A stretch of DNA of 64,000 bases from Pseudomonadales bacterium (GTDB lineage: Bacteria; Pseudomonadota; Gammaproteobacteria; Pseudomonadales; Halieaceae), in the NCBI GenBank assembly GCA_024234735.1, contig JACKNV010000002.1, forward strand, positions 186,001-250,000, in the 5' to 3' direction. The notes beneath the pieces are model-generated. The model did no database searches and was not told where the DNA came from. It saw nothing but the letters and a program-made list of their open reading frames with translations. Below are positions 49,667 through 58,538 of the stretch, piece after piece. Made by a program: the position numbers and the translations under genes. Positions within the stretch are counted from its first letter, which is position 1. The number at the start of each line of letters is the position of its first letter.

Positions 49667-50939
49667 CTACGGTAAAACGGCGGTAGAGCAGCTCGATGCA
49701 AAATGCCGCGCCGACGGTGCCCAGCACAATCCACATCTGGTATGCGGTCGCCGGGTTTTCATCCACCTCCATGCACAGCAACACCAACGATGCCGCGCAA
49801 CAGCCTGCACCCAGGGCCGAAATCCACCGTTGTGAAGCGGTTTCCGCCGCCAGCCTCAGGTTGACATAGTTGACCACCATGAAAATGAACAGGAAGCCGG
49901 CACTGCCGATGGTGGCGATCGCGTTCAGCGGTACCAGGTTGGCCACTACCAGTGCCAGCGCCCCGAAGGCGAGCATGCCTTCCAGCGGGCGCCCGCGGAT
50001 ATCGCGCTCCAGCTCGGCGGGCAGCTCTCGCGAACGAGCCACCATCGATACCAGGCCGGCCGAACTGTAGAGTGTGGCGTTGATCGCCGAGCCACAGGCC
50101 AGTACCGCCGCCAGGGCGATGGTCCAGTGCCCGGCCGGCCCCATGACCTGCAGGGCGACGGCTGTCAGGGCGTGGTTGCTGACCGCTTCGATCTGGGCGA
50201 AGCCGAGGTGGCCGACGGTGACGATGGCGATCAGGATGTAGAAGGCAATGACCAGCAATACTCCACCGATATAGGCTATCGGCAGGGCGCGCTGCCGGTC
50301 CTTTACCTCGTCGGCCGCGTTGGCGATCAGCTCAAATCCCTCATAGTTGAAAAAGACCACCATCGCCCCGGAAACGATGGCCATGGAGCCGACATACTCG
50401 GCAGGTTGCAGGCGCCCCCAGTCGATGGGTTGGCTCAGGCCGAACACGATGAGCGCCAACAGGATCAGCATCTTGAGGGCGTTCAGGCTGTTCTCGGAGC
50501 GAATAACCAGGTCGCCGCCAAATACGTTGAGTACTGTCAGCAACACCAGGGCGCTGCTGAGAAAGCAGCGCTGCCAGAAGGGGAATTCATCCGCCGGCAG
50601 GAAGCTGGCGGCATAGGTGCCCAGTGCATGGGCGTAGATGGCAATCAGTACGACATAGCTGAGACAGAGCAGGATGTTCGAGGTGCCCGCCAGCAGGCCG
50701 CTTCCCAGCCCCCGGTTGATGAAGTCCACGGTGCCCCCCCTGCCGGGATAGCGCAGGGTCAGTTTCAGGTAGGAATAGGCGGTGAGCAGGGCGACGACAC
50801 CGGCAACGACAAAGGCGATGGGTGCCGCGCCGCGCGTCATGTGTATGGCCAGGCCGGTGGTGGCGAAAATACCGCCGCCCACCATGCCACCGATGCCAAT
50901 GGAGAGGGTGGAGAAAGTACCCAGCTTTTGTTGTTCCAT
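49653..50939 (-). CDS. APC superfamily amino acid/polyamine permease
   Basis: This 428-residue protein has about 12 hydrophobic helices and the APC opening LSIGIGGMVGGGIFATTG, the substrate-binding unwound helix. VVFFNYEGFELIANAADEVKD contains the conserved helix-6 region. Cargo is likely an amino acid or polyamine, judged from family only. It lies between the amylosucrase gene (49 bases upstream) and aguA (downstream, past a terminator). Position near aguAB suggests agmatine or putrescine, whereas transcription with the sucrose genes suggests an osmotic role. Confidence 0.92.
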   Translation of the reverse strand: MEQQKLGTFSTLSIGIGGMVGGGIFATTGLAIHMTRGAAPIAFVVAGVVALLTAYSYLKLTLRYPGRGGTVDFINRGLGSGLLAGTSNILLCLSYVVLIAIYAHALGTYAASFLPADEFPFWQRCFLSSALVLLTVLNVFGGDLVIRSENSLNALKMLILLALIVFGLSQPIDWGRLQPAEYVGSMAIVSGAMVVFFNYEGFELIANAADEVKDRQRALPIAYIGGVLLVIAFYILIAIVTVGHLGFAQIEAVSNHALTAVALQVMGPAGHWTIALAAVLACGSAINATLYSSAGLVSMVARSRELPAELERDIRGRPLEGMLAFGALALVVANLVPLNAIATIGSAGFLFIFMVVNYVNLRLAAETASQRWISALGAGCCAASLVLLCMEVDENPATAYQMWIVLGTVGAAFCIELLYRRFTVARPA

Positions 50940-50988
50940 GCCGATGCCTCCCAGGTGGTCGCGCGCATGCGCCGAGCCGGCTCGCCAG

Positions 50989-52950
50989 TCAGTAGGGGCT
51001 GCACATGAGCCAGTAGAAACCGTTGGCCGGAATCACCAGTTGCTCGTTGAATTGCTCGGGGCTGGCGCCGCTGACCGCATCGCGCAGTTCTCCCACGGTG
51101 AACCGCCCGCGGTTGCGTAAGTCGTTGAGGTCGAATTGTTCGGGGAAATCACTGAAATTGGCCACCACCAGCACCGACTCCTGGGGCGAGGCGAGATCGT
51201 TGCGGGTAAACACAAACAGGTGCGGGTTGCCGACGTCGATCAGTTCGCGGTTGTTGAAATCCGCCAGCGCCGGTAGCGATTTGCGCACTGCGATCAGCTG
51301 TTTGAGGCCGTCGAAGATGCGCTGCTCGACGCTGCCGCGCTGGTGCCGCAATTCGGCCCGCTGCCAGTCGTAGGCGGGCCGGTGCAGCCAGCGGTTGTCC
51401 TGGGTCTTGGCGGGGTCCACGCTGTAGGCATAGTTGTTGAGGGTGCCCAGCTCATCGCCATAGTACAGCAGCGGGATACCGCCGAAGGACAGGATCAGGC
51501 TGTGCAGCAGCAGGATCTGGTCGATGCTGCGTTGCACCTCGTCCGCGTCGCCCGCGGCCAGGGCCGCTTCCAGACCCACCAGCGAGGCCAGGGTGCCGGA
51601 AATGCGGGCATCCCCGGTTTTCTCGTTGCGCCCGAAGGCCTGGCCGCGGGCGGGCGAGTCGGCCCAGGAGCCGGTATAGTAGTCGAGGATGAAACGCCGG
51701 TGCGCCGCCGGGTCGTAGCCCACCGCGCGGATATCGGCATCGTCGAAGCCCAGGCCGATATCGTCATGGCAGCGCACGTAGTTCAGCCAGGTGGCGCGGT
51801 CCAGTTTGTCCGGCAGATTGCTGATGCTCTGGTTGAGCAGTTTGGCGTTGTGGGTGGCCAGGGCGTCCCACAAGAGCGCCATGAAGGTGGCGTTGTAGGC
51901 GATCTCGCACTCCTTGGCGATAACCGCGTCCTCGCCGAAGTACTTGATGATTTCCACCGGCGCGACGATGGCCTCGGCGATAAACAGCACGCCCGGGGCG
52001 GTCACCTGGCAGCAGTCCTTGAACAGCTGCAAAATCAGGTGCGCCTCGCGCTCGTTCTGGGAGGTGGTGCCGATCTTCTTCCACAGAAAGGCCACGGCGT
52101 CCAGGCGCAGGATGTCGGCGCCCTGGTTGGCCCAGAACAGGATGATGTCGAGCATCTCGATGAACACCGCGGGATTGGTGTAGTTGAGGTCCCACTGGTA
52201 GGTGTTGAAGACCGTCATCACCCACTTGTTCATGGCCTCGTCGAAGGTGAAGTTGCCCGGCGCGGTTTCCGGGAACACTTCGGGCATGCTCTGCTCGAAC
52301 AGGTCGGGAATATCGCGGTTGGCGAACACGTAATAGTAATCCTGGTAGCGCTGTTCGCCCTGGCGCGCGCGGCGGGCCCACTCATGTTCGTCGGAGGTGT
52401 GGTTGACCACCACGTCCAGGGTGAGCAGCATGTTGCGGCGGCGCAGGTCGCTGCCCAGGGTGCGCAGGTCCTCGAGGGTGCCGGCGCGGTCGTCGATGTC
52501 GCGGAAATTGTTGACCGCGTAGCCGCCGTCGCTGGCGCCGCGTGGGCACTCCAGGATGGGCATGACGTGCACCATGTTGACGCCCAGCTCCTGCAGGTAC
52601 GGCACCCGCTCGTCCAGGCCGTGCAGGTCACCGGCGAAGCCGTCCAGGTAGAGTGCCATGCCGACCCATTCCTGGCTGAGAAACCACAGGTGATCGCGCT
52701 CCCGGCTGGCGTCCAGGGCCTTGAGCTCGTCGCTGCGGGCGATGTACTGGCCGGCCATCACGCTGACCAGGCGCAGCAGCTGCTCCTCGAAATCCTCGCG
52801 CTGGCCGTAGAGGCGGTGAAACAGGCTGTGGATGGCGTAGAAGTTGGCGCCCAGGCGGGTGTAGAAGTGGCGCAGGTCGCGTCGGCGGATCTCCGGCTTG
52901 AGCTGGTCGAGTATGTTGTTGAGCAGGAAGTGTGACTGTTGTTCGTACAT
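50989..52950 (-). CDS. ams: Amylosucrase (GH13)
   Basis: The start MYEQQSHF at 52950, after AGGA, gives 653 residues, the usual amylosucrase length. GH13 regions are clear: DVVVNH (region I), GADILRLDAVAFLWKK with the nucleophile aspartate (II), LFIAEAIV with the acid/base glutamate (III) and YVRCHDDIG (IV), the last being amylosucrase-like. It cleaves sucrose and adds the glucose to an alpha-glucan, releasing fructose. A fructokinase-like gene lies 16 bases upstream and a sucrose-phosphate synthase beyond, a set known from methylotrophs and halophiles. It is cytosolic; no signal peptide is present. Confidence 0.95.
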   Translation of the reverse strand: MYEQQSHFLLNNILDQLKPEIRRRDLRHFYTRLGANFYAIHSLFHRLYGQREDFEEQLLRLVSVMAGQYIARSDELKALDASRERDHLWFLSQEWVGMALYLDGFAGDLHGLDERVPYLQELGVNMVHVMPILECPRGASDGGYAVNNFRDIDDRAGTLEDLRTLGSDLRRRNMLLTLDVVVNHTSDEHEWARRARQGEQRYQDYYYVFANRDIPDLFEQSMPEVFPETAPGNFTFDEAMNKWVMTVFNTYQWDLNYTNPAVFIEMLDIILFWANQGADILRLDAVAFLWKKIGTTSQNEREAHLILQLFKDCCQVTAPGVLFIAEAIVAPVEIIKYFGEDAVIAKECEIAYNATFMALLWDALATHNAKLLNQSISNLPDKLDRATWLNYVRCHDDIGLGFDDADIRAVGYDPAAHRRFILDYYTGSWADSPARGQAFGRNEKTGDARISGTLASLVGLEAALAAGDADEVQRSIDQILLLHSLILSFGGIPLLYYGDELGTLNNYAYSVDPAKTQDNRWLHRPAYDWQRAELRHQRGSVEQRIFDGLKQLIAVRKSLPALADFNNRELIDVGNPHLFVFTRNDLASPQESVLVVANFSDFPEQFDLNDLRNRGRFTVGELRDAVSGASPEQFNEQLVIPANGFYWLMCSPY

Positions 52951-52966
52951 GGAAATCCTGATGGTG

Positions 52967-53854
52967 TCAGTCGGCTGATTGCCAGCTCTGGGAGAATGCC
53001 CTATAGAAGTCCTCGTCGGCAATAGTGGCACCGCGGCGCCCCACCACGGCGGCCGCGAATTGCTGGGCGCGCTGCAGGGTTAGCGGCAGCGGCCAGTCGT
53101 TGCACAGGCCCAGCAGCAGCACCGCGGTGAAGGCGTCGCCTGCGCCCACGGTATCCACGACCTCGATGTCCGGCTGTGGTGCCACACCCAGGCGCTCGCC
53201 GTCCGCCAGCAGCAACTGTGCTCCGCGGGATCCGTAGGTCACCAGCAGACCGTGCAGCCCGTACTGCTGCAGGAAGCGCTCCTGGTCGCCCTCCGTCGTG
53301 CTGTCCTCCCCGAGCAGCGCCAGTTCCTCATGGTTGAGCTTGACCCAGTGCGCCCCCGCCAGGCTGGCCTGCAGCGCGTCCGTCCGCCACCAGGGGGGAC
53401 GCAGGTTGACGTCCATGAAAATGCTGCCGGCAACGGCGGCGCGCAGCTGGTGCAACGTGGCGGCAGAGACGGCGGAGCGGGCCGCCAGGCTGCCGTGGTA
53501 GAGCAGACGGCAGGCGTCGATGACTACCGGCTCGATGGCGTCGTAGGCGCAGTCATTGACGATGTCGTAGCTCGGTTCACTGCCTGCGAAACTGACCGCC
53601 ACCCGCCCGGTGGGGCGTCCGGGATCGATCTGTATAAAATCGGTGTTCATGCCCCAGGCGCGCATCGCGGCGAGCACCTGCTCCCCTTCCGGATCGCTGC
53701 CGATGCGGCTGATCAGGCGGGGCGCCTGGCCGAAGGCCTGCAGGTGCCAGGCCACATTGAAAGGGGCGCCTCCCAGCACCCGGTCGCCGTCCGGGAAGTG
53801 GTCGAACAGCACCTCGCCAAACAGGTACAGCTGGTTTGCCGCGGGTGGGTTCAT
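52967..53854 (-). CDS. PfkB family sugar kinase, fructokinase-like
   Basis: This 295-residue kinase begins with LFGEVLFDHFPDG and GGAPFNVAWHLQAFG, the fructokinase-type substrate pocket. The catalytic base is about Asp240 in DTVGAGDAFTAV. With amylosucrase releasing fructose, its likely job is fructose phosphorylation to fructose-6-phosphate for return to sucrose-phosphate synthase or glycolysis. It sits 35 bases after the synthase and 16 bases before amylosucrase on the same strand, with an AGGAGG ribosome site. Confidence 0.93.
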   Translation of the reverse strand: MNPPAANQLYLFGEVLFDHFPDGDRVLGGAPFNVAWHLQAFGQAPRLISRIGSDPEGEQVLAAMRAWGMNTDFIQIDPGRPTGRVAVSFAGSEPSYDIVNDCAYDAIEPVVIDACRLLYHGSLAARSAVSAATLHQLRAAVAGSIFMDVNLRPPWWRTDALQASLAGAHWVKLNHEELALLGEDSTTEGDQERFLQQYGLHGLLVTYGSRGAQLLLADGERLGVAPQPDIEVVDTVGAGDAFTAVLLLGLCNDWPLPLTLQRAQQFAAAVVGRRGATIADEDFYRAFSQSWQSAD

Positions 53855-53889
53855 GCTGCCTCCTTGGGTGAATCTACAGCGAGCGGGTG

Positions 53890-56016
53890 TCAGGCATCGG
53901 GCGCCCGGCAGCGGCCGAAAAAGTCGTAGTATTCCATGGCCTCTATGATACCGCCGGCATGGGCCCGGTTGGCAAAGTAGATGCCCTCCAGGTCGGGCAG
54001 GGGCGACAGTTCCTCATGGTGGCGATTTTCGACGACGACCGCCAGGGTATTGCCGCGCATCATGTCCTCGTCCGCGCCGGAGCCGCCGGCCACCAGCATC
54101 TGTTCCAGGGGAATGTCGAAGCGCTGGCCGATGTAGCGCAGGGCCTGCCCCTTGGATGCCCGCACCGGCAGCACATCCAGGAACTGGCCGAAAGACAGGG
54201 TCACATTGGCGGTGATCTCCTGCTGGCGCAACAGGGTGTTGATGTCGTGCAGCGACGGTGCCTTGCTCTCGTCGTAGAAGTAGGACAGCTTGAACGGCGT
54301 CTGGTGGCGGCGCTCCTGCATGATCAGGCCCGCGAGGCTGGCCATGGTTTCGCGCACCCGCCGCGCCGACCAGTCGTAATCGATGTGGTCGAGCCAGGTA
54401 TCGTCCTCGGTCAGCGCCTGCCCGTACTGGATGCGCGTACCGAGGCTGCTGATGAAAATGTCGGGGCTGGGGATACCGTGCTTCTTCATCAGCGCCATGG
54501 CCGAGTCGATACGCCGCCCGGTGGCGATGGCGAAGGACACCTTTTTGCGATGCCTGCGCATGATGTCGAGGAAGTCGCGCAGGGCTGCGGGATCGCCTAT
54601 CAGGGTCTGGTCCAGGTCGGTGACCACCAGGCGGTCGCGGTAGCGGCGCCGCGAGGGCGGTGGCGGCGGCACCGCCAGCGGCGTGGACCTGGCCACCAGT
54701 TTGCGCACCTGTTGCACATAGGCCTCGGCATGCGCCTGCCAGGAGTACAATTCACGCACCTTGTCGATACCGTTGGCGGAGGCCCGCTGCCAGGCCTGCT
54801 CATCGCGCAGCAACTTCAGCAGGGCCGCCTCGATCTGTGCCTTGTCCAGGGGGTCCACCAACTCGCCACACTGGCAATTGCGGATGATATCCACCGGCCC
54901 GCCGTTCTCGGTGGCCACGACCGGCAGGCCACTGGCGGCCGCTTCCAGCAGGGTGAGGCCAAAGGGCTCGGTGAGCGCCGGGTTGATGAATACCCCGCCG
55001 CGGGTGGCCACCATGCGATAGATGGTCGGCACATCTGCCGGCCGATGGTGCTTGGGCAGGGCCACCCTGCCGTACAGGTCATTGGCATCGACGATGAGCA
55101 GCAGATCGGTGAGCACGGCCTGGGGACCGCTGTCGAGATCGCGGATGTCGTCGCGGTTACCGGCAATGATAAGCAGGTTGGCCGCTGCCTGCAGTGCCGG
55201 GCTTTCGCCGTAGGTCTCGATCAGGGTGGCCAGGTTTTTACGCTCGTCGGCGCGGGACAGGGCCAGGATCAGGGGCTTGTCGGGATCGCTGAGAAAGCGG
55301 TTGACCGCGCGGCTGAAGCTGAAGGTCTCGCCGGGACGAGGCGGGTGGAACTGCTGCAGGTCGGTCCCCGGCGGGATGACCACCATGCGTGCGGGATCGT
55401 AGTAGTTGTACAGCCCGTATTGTTCCTCTATCTCGTTGTGGGTGCTGGTGATGACCAGTTCGGCGTTGGCCAGCACGTCCTCCTCGGCATCGATGCGCCG
55501 CTCGATGTTGTAGGTGCTGGCGATCTGTTCCCCGGTGAGACCGCGAGCCAACAGGCGCTTGCGCTTGTCGCGGCCCAGGGAGTGCCCGGTATGTACCAGG
55601 GGGATACCCAGCAGGTTGGAGAGCCGTACCCCGACATAGCCGGCATCGGCGTAGTGGCTGTGGATGAGCGTGGGCACGCGACCCTGCTCCTGCAGCCACT
55701 GTGCCAGGTGGTCGCTGAAACTCTCCAGGTGATCCCACAGTTGTTCCTTGGGGATGTATTGCTGCGGCCCGCAGGGAATACGCACGATCTGCGCGCCTGC
55801 CTCCAGGGGCTCGATCTCCCTGGCGTATTGCGGGTCGACGGCGGGGTCCTCCACCAGGCGGGTGACCAGGTCGACCCGGTCGATGTCGGGGTGCCTGGCC
55901 AGCGCCCTGGCCAGGTCGACCACGTACTTGGTCTGGCCGCCGGTATCGGCGTCGCGCCCCAGCTCGAGATCGGTGGCGCGGATCAGGCCGTGTACGCTGA
56001 CCAGGCAGATGTACAT
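53890..56016 (-). CDS. Sucrose-phosphate synthase fused to sucrose-phosphate phosphatase
   Basis: The start MYICLVSVHG at 56016 gives 708 residues; an upstream ATG at 56079 would add 21. The N-terminal two-thirds is a GT4 glycosyltransferase (GRDADTGGQTKYVVDLARAL; HSHYADAGYVG; TEPFGLTLLEAAASGLPVVAT). The last third, from about residue 460, is a HAD phosphatase with Asp467-x-Asp469 in VTDLDQTLIGD and GGSGADEDM. It makes sucrose from UDP-glucose and fructose-6-phosphate via sucrose-phosphate, with both activities in one chain. A kinase and amylosucrase follow. Sucrose is a common osmolyte in such loci; the role here is inferred. Confidence 0.94.
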   Translation of the reverse strand: MYICLVSVHGLIRATDLELGRDADTGGQTKYVVDLARALARHPDIDRVDLVTRLVEDPAVDPQYAREIEPLEAGAQIVRIPCGPQQYIPKEQLWDHLESFSDHLAQWLQEQGRVPTLIHSHYADAGYVGVRLSNLLGIPLVHTGHSLGRDKRKRLLARGLTGEQIASTYNIERRIDAEEDVLANAELVITSTHNEIEEQYGLYNYYDPARMVVIPPGTDLQQFHPPRPGETFSFSRAVNRFLSDPDKPLILALSRADERKNLATLIETYGESPALQAAANLLIIAGNRDDIRDLDSGPQAVLTDLLLIVDANDLYGRVALPKHHRPADVPTIYRMVATRGGVFINPALTEPFGLTLLEAAASGLPVVATENGGPVDIIRNCQCGELVDPLDKAQIEAALLKLLRDEQAWQRASANGIDKVRELYSWQAHAEAYVQQVRKLVARSTPLAVPPPPPSRRRYRDRLVVTDLDQTLIGDPAALRDFLDIMRRHRKKVSFAIATGRRIDSAMALMKKHGIPSPDIFISSLGTRIQYGQALTEDDTWLDHIDYDWSARRVRETMASLAGLIMQERRHQTPFKLSYFYDESKAPSLHDINTLLRQQEITANVTLSFGQFLDVLPVRASKGQALRYIGQRFDIPLEQMLVAGGSGADEDMMRGNTLAVVVENRHHEELSPLPDLEGIYFANRAHAGGIIEAMEYYDFFGRCRAPDA

Positions 56017-56165
56017 GCCTTGCTTTGCTTGCTTGCCTGTCGAGATCGTTCTCTCCTGCCATGATGCATTCACGCCCATATTAGCATCTGCCCGAGGGGG
56101 CTTCAGTACGACCAGATCAATGCCGGGGCATTTTGCATTGCAGTTGCCCACCCTCTGGATTGTGC

Positions 56166-56194
56166 TTGCTGGCGCACGCTGGCCGCTCTAGACT
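56166..56194 (+). promoter_or_regulatory. Candidate promoter for the secreted-protein genes
   Basis: TTGCTG (56166-56171) and TAGACT (56189-56194) are 17 bases apart, 54 bases before the ATG at 56249, in the gap diverging from the sucrose cluster. The match to consensus is moderate. A leader of this length would follow. Confidence 0.4.
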
Positions 56195-56248
56195 GTTCCC
56201 ACATTTTCCTCGGGGTTGCTGTTCCTTTTTATAACGGAGATGGTAGAA

Positions 56249-57205
56249 ATGAGAGAGATTGTCGGAATGAGAACGTTAGCGCTCACCATGGCAACACTGG
56301 GTTTGGTCGCCAACCTGGCTTTTGCGGAGAGCACCTGGGAGAAACTGGACCATGGGGCAGACGTGGTCGCCGACTGCGCCAGTGATGTCTATCAGTACTG
56401 CAAGGATATCGAGCCAGGTGAGGGGCGCATCAAGTCGTGCATGGCCGCACACCTCGCAGAGTTATCCAGCGCGTGCCTCAAGGCGCTTGCCGAACCGAAA
56501 CCCGCCGTGCTCTCAGATGGTGCCGATGCCAAACCCATGCGCGTAGAGAATTCCCATCGCATGCGCTTTATCGAGATGTACCTTGCCGGGATCGATCCGG
56601 ATACCGGGGACATCATCGCCGAATGCTACGGTACCTACGCCAACCCGGATATTCCGGCCGACCGGGATTCCGCGCCGCAGGCACAGGTCGAAACCATCGA
56701 CATGGCCCAGGTCAAAAAGGAATACGGTGTGCTGGGGGTGTCCATGAACGGCCCCAAACTCTGGATGCCTGACTGGTTCGAAGTCGATGTCGGGAAGGTG
56801 AGAAAATTTGGCGACATGGTCGCCCCGTGGACGGCCCAGTTAAACCTCGGCAAGAAGCTCAATGTCAACAAGGTGACGCCCTATGAGCCGTTCACCATTG
56901 CGCGCAAGAGCGCAGTGAACTGGAACAAGGGCACCACGATCATGGTGATTGACGATGCCGACGGCAATACCTGGATCATGAAGGGCTTCGAGCTGGGTAT
57001 GCACCCGGAGCGCAGCTATGACGAATTCATGGCTGCCGGCCCAGCCATTTTCAAGAAGCTCCCGGATGGCTGGAAGGCGCGCATCGTCACCCTGGAGCAG
57101 GATAATCTCGAGGTGCCGGAGAACGGCGTGGCCACGATCATGGCGGATGAGTTTTTCAACGTCTACGACAAGACCGGCCCCGGGATGAGCAATTACAAGC
57201 CCTAG
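56249..57205 (+). CDS. Secreted cysteine-rich-repeat protein
   Basis: The ATG at 56249 sits 9 bases after GGAG; an in-frame ATG at 56240 is too close to that site. The 318-residue protein has a signal peptide cleaved near Ala26 (LAFA-E). One cysteine-rich repeat follows: Cys43, Cys51, Cys64 and Cys76, in the pattern C-x7-C-x12-C-x11-C with YCKDIEPGEGRIKSC in the middle, like repeats of the Golgi protein GLG1. The remainder (VKKEYGVLGVSMNGPKLW and VIDDADGNTWIMKGFELG) is of unknown function. It is probably periplasmic. It is less GC-rich than its neighbours and is followed by a strong hairpin and the DUF1254 gene. Confidence 0.8.
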   Translation: MREIVGMRTLALTMATLGLVANLAFAESTWEKLDHGADVVADCASDVYQYCKDIEPGEGRIKSCMAAHLAELSSACLKALAEPKPAVLSDGADAKPMRVENSHRMRFIEMYLAGIDPDTGDIIAECYGTYANPDIPADRDSAPQAQVETIDMAQVKKEYGVLGVSMNGPKLWMPDWFEVDVGKVRKFGDMVAPWTAQLNLGKKLNVNKVTPYEPFTIARKSAVNWNKGTTIMVIDDADGNTWIMKGFELGMHPERSYDEFMAAGPAIFKKLPDGWKARIVTLEQDNLEVPENGVATIMADEFFNVYDKTGPGMSNYKP

Positions 57206-57213
57206 GCACATTG

Positions 57214-57250
57214 CACGGCGGCTCGCCGCCCTTTGGCGGCAGCCGCCGTG
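57214..57250 (+). other. Strong hairpin between two secreted-protein genes
   Basis: A 16-base-pair stem with one bulged C forms from CACGGCGGCT plus GCCGCC and the mirror GGCGGC plus AGCCGCCGTG, around a CTTT loop. It lies 8 bases after the first stop codon and 23 bases before the next start. No T-run follows, so it may stabilise or process the message rather than end it. Confidence 0.55.
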
Positions 57251-57272
57251 TCACATTTCTGGAGATCGCTCG

Positions 57273-58337
57273 ATGAACGCAATATCCCTTTGTAGCGCCG
57301 CGCTCGCCACCGCCATTGCCCTGGTACCTTTCTCGGTTTCACTGGCCGCCCAGGCGACAGGTGAGCAGCCTGCAGCATCTGGTGGTACAACCATTCCGGT
57401 AACCGTAGACAATTATGTTGCTGCTGAAACGGCCGGGCAGTTTGCCCGTTTCATCAAGATATCCGGTGGAATCAACAAGCTGATGAGCTTCCGCGAGCCG
57501 ACGCCAATCGACAAGCAATCGGTTATTCGCATGAACCGCGATACGCTTTACAGCTTCGCTGTCGTCGATATCAGCGAGGGTGCCAAACTGACCATGCCGG
57601 CAACGGGCGGGCGGTACAATTCGGTAGCCATCGTCAATGAGAACGAATACATCAACAAAGTATTCTATGAGGCCGGCACGCACCAGCTGACCAGGGACGA
57701 ATTTGGTACTGACTACGTGCTGGTGGCCTTCAGGACGCTGGTTGACTCCAGCGACCCGGCGGACATCAGCAAAGCCAACGAACTTCAGGATGAATTTCGC
57801 ATAGAAGCGGTGTCAGCGAAGCCTTACACCGCCCCTCACTATGACCAGAAATCATTCATGGAACTGCGGGATTTGCTGCTGGAGGTAGCTAAGTTCCTAC
57901 CGGATTTCACTAAGGCCTTTGGAAGCAGGGAAACCACCGAACAGGTGCCCCATTTGCTGGGTGCTGCATTTGGCTGGGGCGGGCTGCCTTCTCGCGACGC
58001 CTTCTATCAGACGATCAATCCCGATCTGCCGCTGGGCCGCTATCAGATCGACGTGCCGAAAGATGTGCCGGTCAGGGCATTCTGGTCAGTCAGTGTCTAT
58101 AACAAGGACGGCTATTTCGAGAAGAATGACAGGGGCGTATACAATATCAACAGCCAGTCCGGGAAGGCCAATCCGGATGGTTCCATGACAGTCAATCTTG
58201 GTGGGTGCGACGATGTCGCTCGAGTGAATTGCATACCTCTGACACAGGGGTGGAATTATACGGTGCGGCTGTATCGACCCGATGCCTCGGTTATAGACGG
58301 CAAGTGGACGTTTCCGGCGGTACAGAAGTCGAAATAG
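57273..58337 (+). CDS. DUF1254/DUF1214 family secreted protein
   Basis: This 354-residue protein has a signal peptide (ALATAIALVPFSVSLAA). The DUF1254 part holds NYVAAETAGQFARF and IRMNRDTLYSFAVVDIS, and the DUF1214 part holds RAFWSVSVYNKDGYFEKND with YNINSQSGK and a C-terminal YTVRLYRPD. Proteins of this type are widespread, exported and uncharacterised; the NRDTLYS motif is strongly conserved. The ATG follows GGAG by 9 bases. It seems to form a two-gene transcript with the cysteine-rich protein, ended by the terminator just after its stop. Confidence 0.9.
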   Translation: MNAISLCSAALATAIALVPFSVSLAAQATGEQPAASGGTTIPVTVDNYVAAETAGQFARFIKISGGINKLMSFREPTPIDKQSVIRMNRDTLYSFAVVDISEGAKLTMPATGGRYNSVAIVNENEYINKVFYEAGTHQLTRDEFGTDYVLVAFRTLVDSSDPADISKANELQDEFRIEAVSAKPYTAPHYDQKSFMELRDLLLEVAKFLPDFTKAFGSRETTEQVPHLLGAAFGWGGLPSRDAFYQTINPDLPLGRYQIDVPKDVPVRAFWSVSVYNKDGYFEKNDRGVYNINSQSGKANPDGSMTVNLGGCDDVARVNCIPLTQGWNYTVRLYRPDASVIDGKWTFPAVQKSK

Positions 58338-58345
58338 GGCCCCGC

Positions 58346-58372
58346 CAGCCAGCACCGGCTGGCTGCATTTTT
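58346..58372 (+). terminator. Rho-independent terminator after the DUF1254 gene
   Basis: A perfect 8-base-pair stem, CAGCCAGC and GCTGGCTG with an ACCG loop, is followed by CATTTTT, 8 bases after the stop codon. This is the clearest intrinsic terminator in the window. Between it and the next gene at 58539 nothing else is visible. Confidence 0.85.
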
Positions 58373-58538
58373 GTCCCCTGTGCAGTCCCGTGAGCCCTGC
58401 ACATGGACAATCTAAATAGCGCTCAAAAACAACAGCCTAAACACGCCGGTGGGTGCGGTGCCGTGCTGGACTGTGGCGGCGTAAGCGCCTTATAGTTGCA
58501 CGCCTGTGCGGTGACGGATTGTTCCTTCGAGGTGGTAT

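Noticed and set aside
53887..56064. Plus-strand frame of 725 codons opposite sucrose-phosphate synthase, with another (51343-52935) opposite amylosucrase
   Set aside because: Shadow frames of conserved enzymes; composition and lack of motifs argue against coding.
57214..57250. Calling the long hairpin an intrinsic terminator
   Set aside because: The stem is strong but not followed by a T-run, unlike the one at 58346-58372, so it is listed as a hairpin only.
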